Made by a program: the position numbers and the translations under genes | The notes under the pieces: generated by a model | Told to the model about the DNA's origin: nothing | The model's database searches: none | The model's input: the letters and a program-made list of their open reading frames with translations, nothing else | Shown here: one piece after another, positions 63,876 through 64,000 of the stretch | Numbering within the stretch: the stretch's first letter is position 1 | How the letters are laid out: each line of letters opens with the position of its first letter | Assembly: GCA_023399155.1 (NCBI GenBank) | Contig: JAEWQP010000028.1 | Location: 109,418-173,417, forward strand | Length of the DNA: 64,000 nucleotides | DNA from: Verrucomicrobiota bacterium | GTDB lineage: Bacteria; Verrucomicrobiota; Verrucomicrobiia; Opitutales; Opitutaceae | Direction of reading: 5' to 3'

Positions 63876-64000
63876 GTAAGCGTAAAGCCGGTCGCCTCCT
63901 GTTCGTAGGAAATACGACAGTGTAGAGTGTCGCAATGGCGAGCACTACCACGGAGCTGATCGAGAGCGGGACGAAGGTGGACGGACGAGGCCGGCGTATC
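63876..64000. mobile_element. Possible left end of an IS66-like insertion sequence
   Basis: GTAAGCGTAAAGCCGGTC at 63876 resembles the terminal repeat start (GTAAGCG) of the IS66 family. A reading frame then starts at 63935 and runs off the window. The right end and the 8-base target duplication lie outside, so this is tentative. Confidence 0.4.
63935..64000 (+). CDS. Start of an IS66-type accessory ORF (partial)
   Basis: Only 22 codons are visible, reading MASTTTELIESGTKVDGRGRR. The pattern recalls the small first protein (TnpA-type) of IS66 elements, which begins with a short leader and a GRGRR motif before a helix-turn-helix. The remainder lies beyond the right edge. Identity rests on this short match and the terminal-repeat-like sequence before it. 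Confidence 0.35.
   Translation, partial: MASTTTELIESGTKVDGRGRRI

Overview
The window is GC-rich bacterial DNA from a Gram-negative host with an outer membrane: it carries LpxB, WaaA, LolC/LolD and RseP. The isoprenoid/phospholipid block uppS-cdsA-dxr-rseP-ispG, the ispG form carrying an NPGNYADRKKF stretch, pyruvate phosphate dikinase, and intergenic spaces packed with short-period inverted repeats together point to Verrucomicrobiota, most likely Opitutaceae. That placement is inference from gene content, not from a marker-gene search. About 11 kb at the right end reads as an accessory region; the rest is mostly housekeeping.

Layout. 1-5.8 kb (minus): uppS, cdsA, dxr, rseP and ispG (cut by the left edge). 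6.1-13.5 kb: an adenylate-kinase-like protein, an M16 peptidase, waaA, accA and a TPR protein. 13.7-18.1 kb: a thioredoxin-fold protein divergent from an HxlR regulator, an ECF sigma/anti-sigma pair, queA and a phosphoesterase. 18.2-19.3 kb: tRNA-Thr(CGT) and an AbrB antitoxin-Doc toxin-VF530 operon with a palindromic operator. 19.4-24.6 kb: a Lon-N protein and a Fur-like-sufC-sufB-sufD operon behind two palindromes. 25-29 kb: trxB, an alpha/beta hydrolase and a DEAD-box helicase. 29.2-36.9 kb (plus): lysS, lolC, lolD, a Gfo/Idh oxidoreductase, apbE and lpxB. 37-48.5 kb: an amidase, Dus, a bifunctional nuclease, a CheR-hybrid kinase pair, an amine oxidase, a Dabb protein, a thioredoxin-like protein and a hydrolase-TPR-PDZ protein. 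48.7-51.5 kb: ppdK with a clear terminator. 51.8-63.3 kb: an accessory locus holding a redox-dead thioredoxin-fold lipid/secreted-type protein, a 3071-residue RHS protein and a small two-helix membrane protein, all tightly coupled. The window ends in what looks like the left end of an IS66-type element.

Two things stand out. First, the RHS locus looks like a three-gene secreted system: a translationally coupled cysteine-less thioredoxin-like protein, a giant RHS shell with MBG-like repeats and an unrecognised C-terminal tip, and a candidate membrane immunity protein directly abutting it. Second, intergenic DNA throughout the window holds elements built from 6-, 7- or 8-nt periodic arrays, often as two inverted arms of exactly equal unit number around a core. 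They run up to stop and start codons, and one (147 nt, exactly 49 codons) sits in frame inside ispG.
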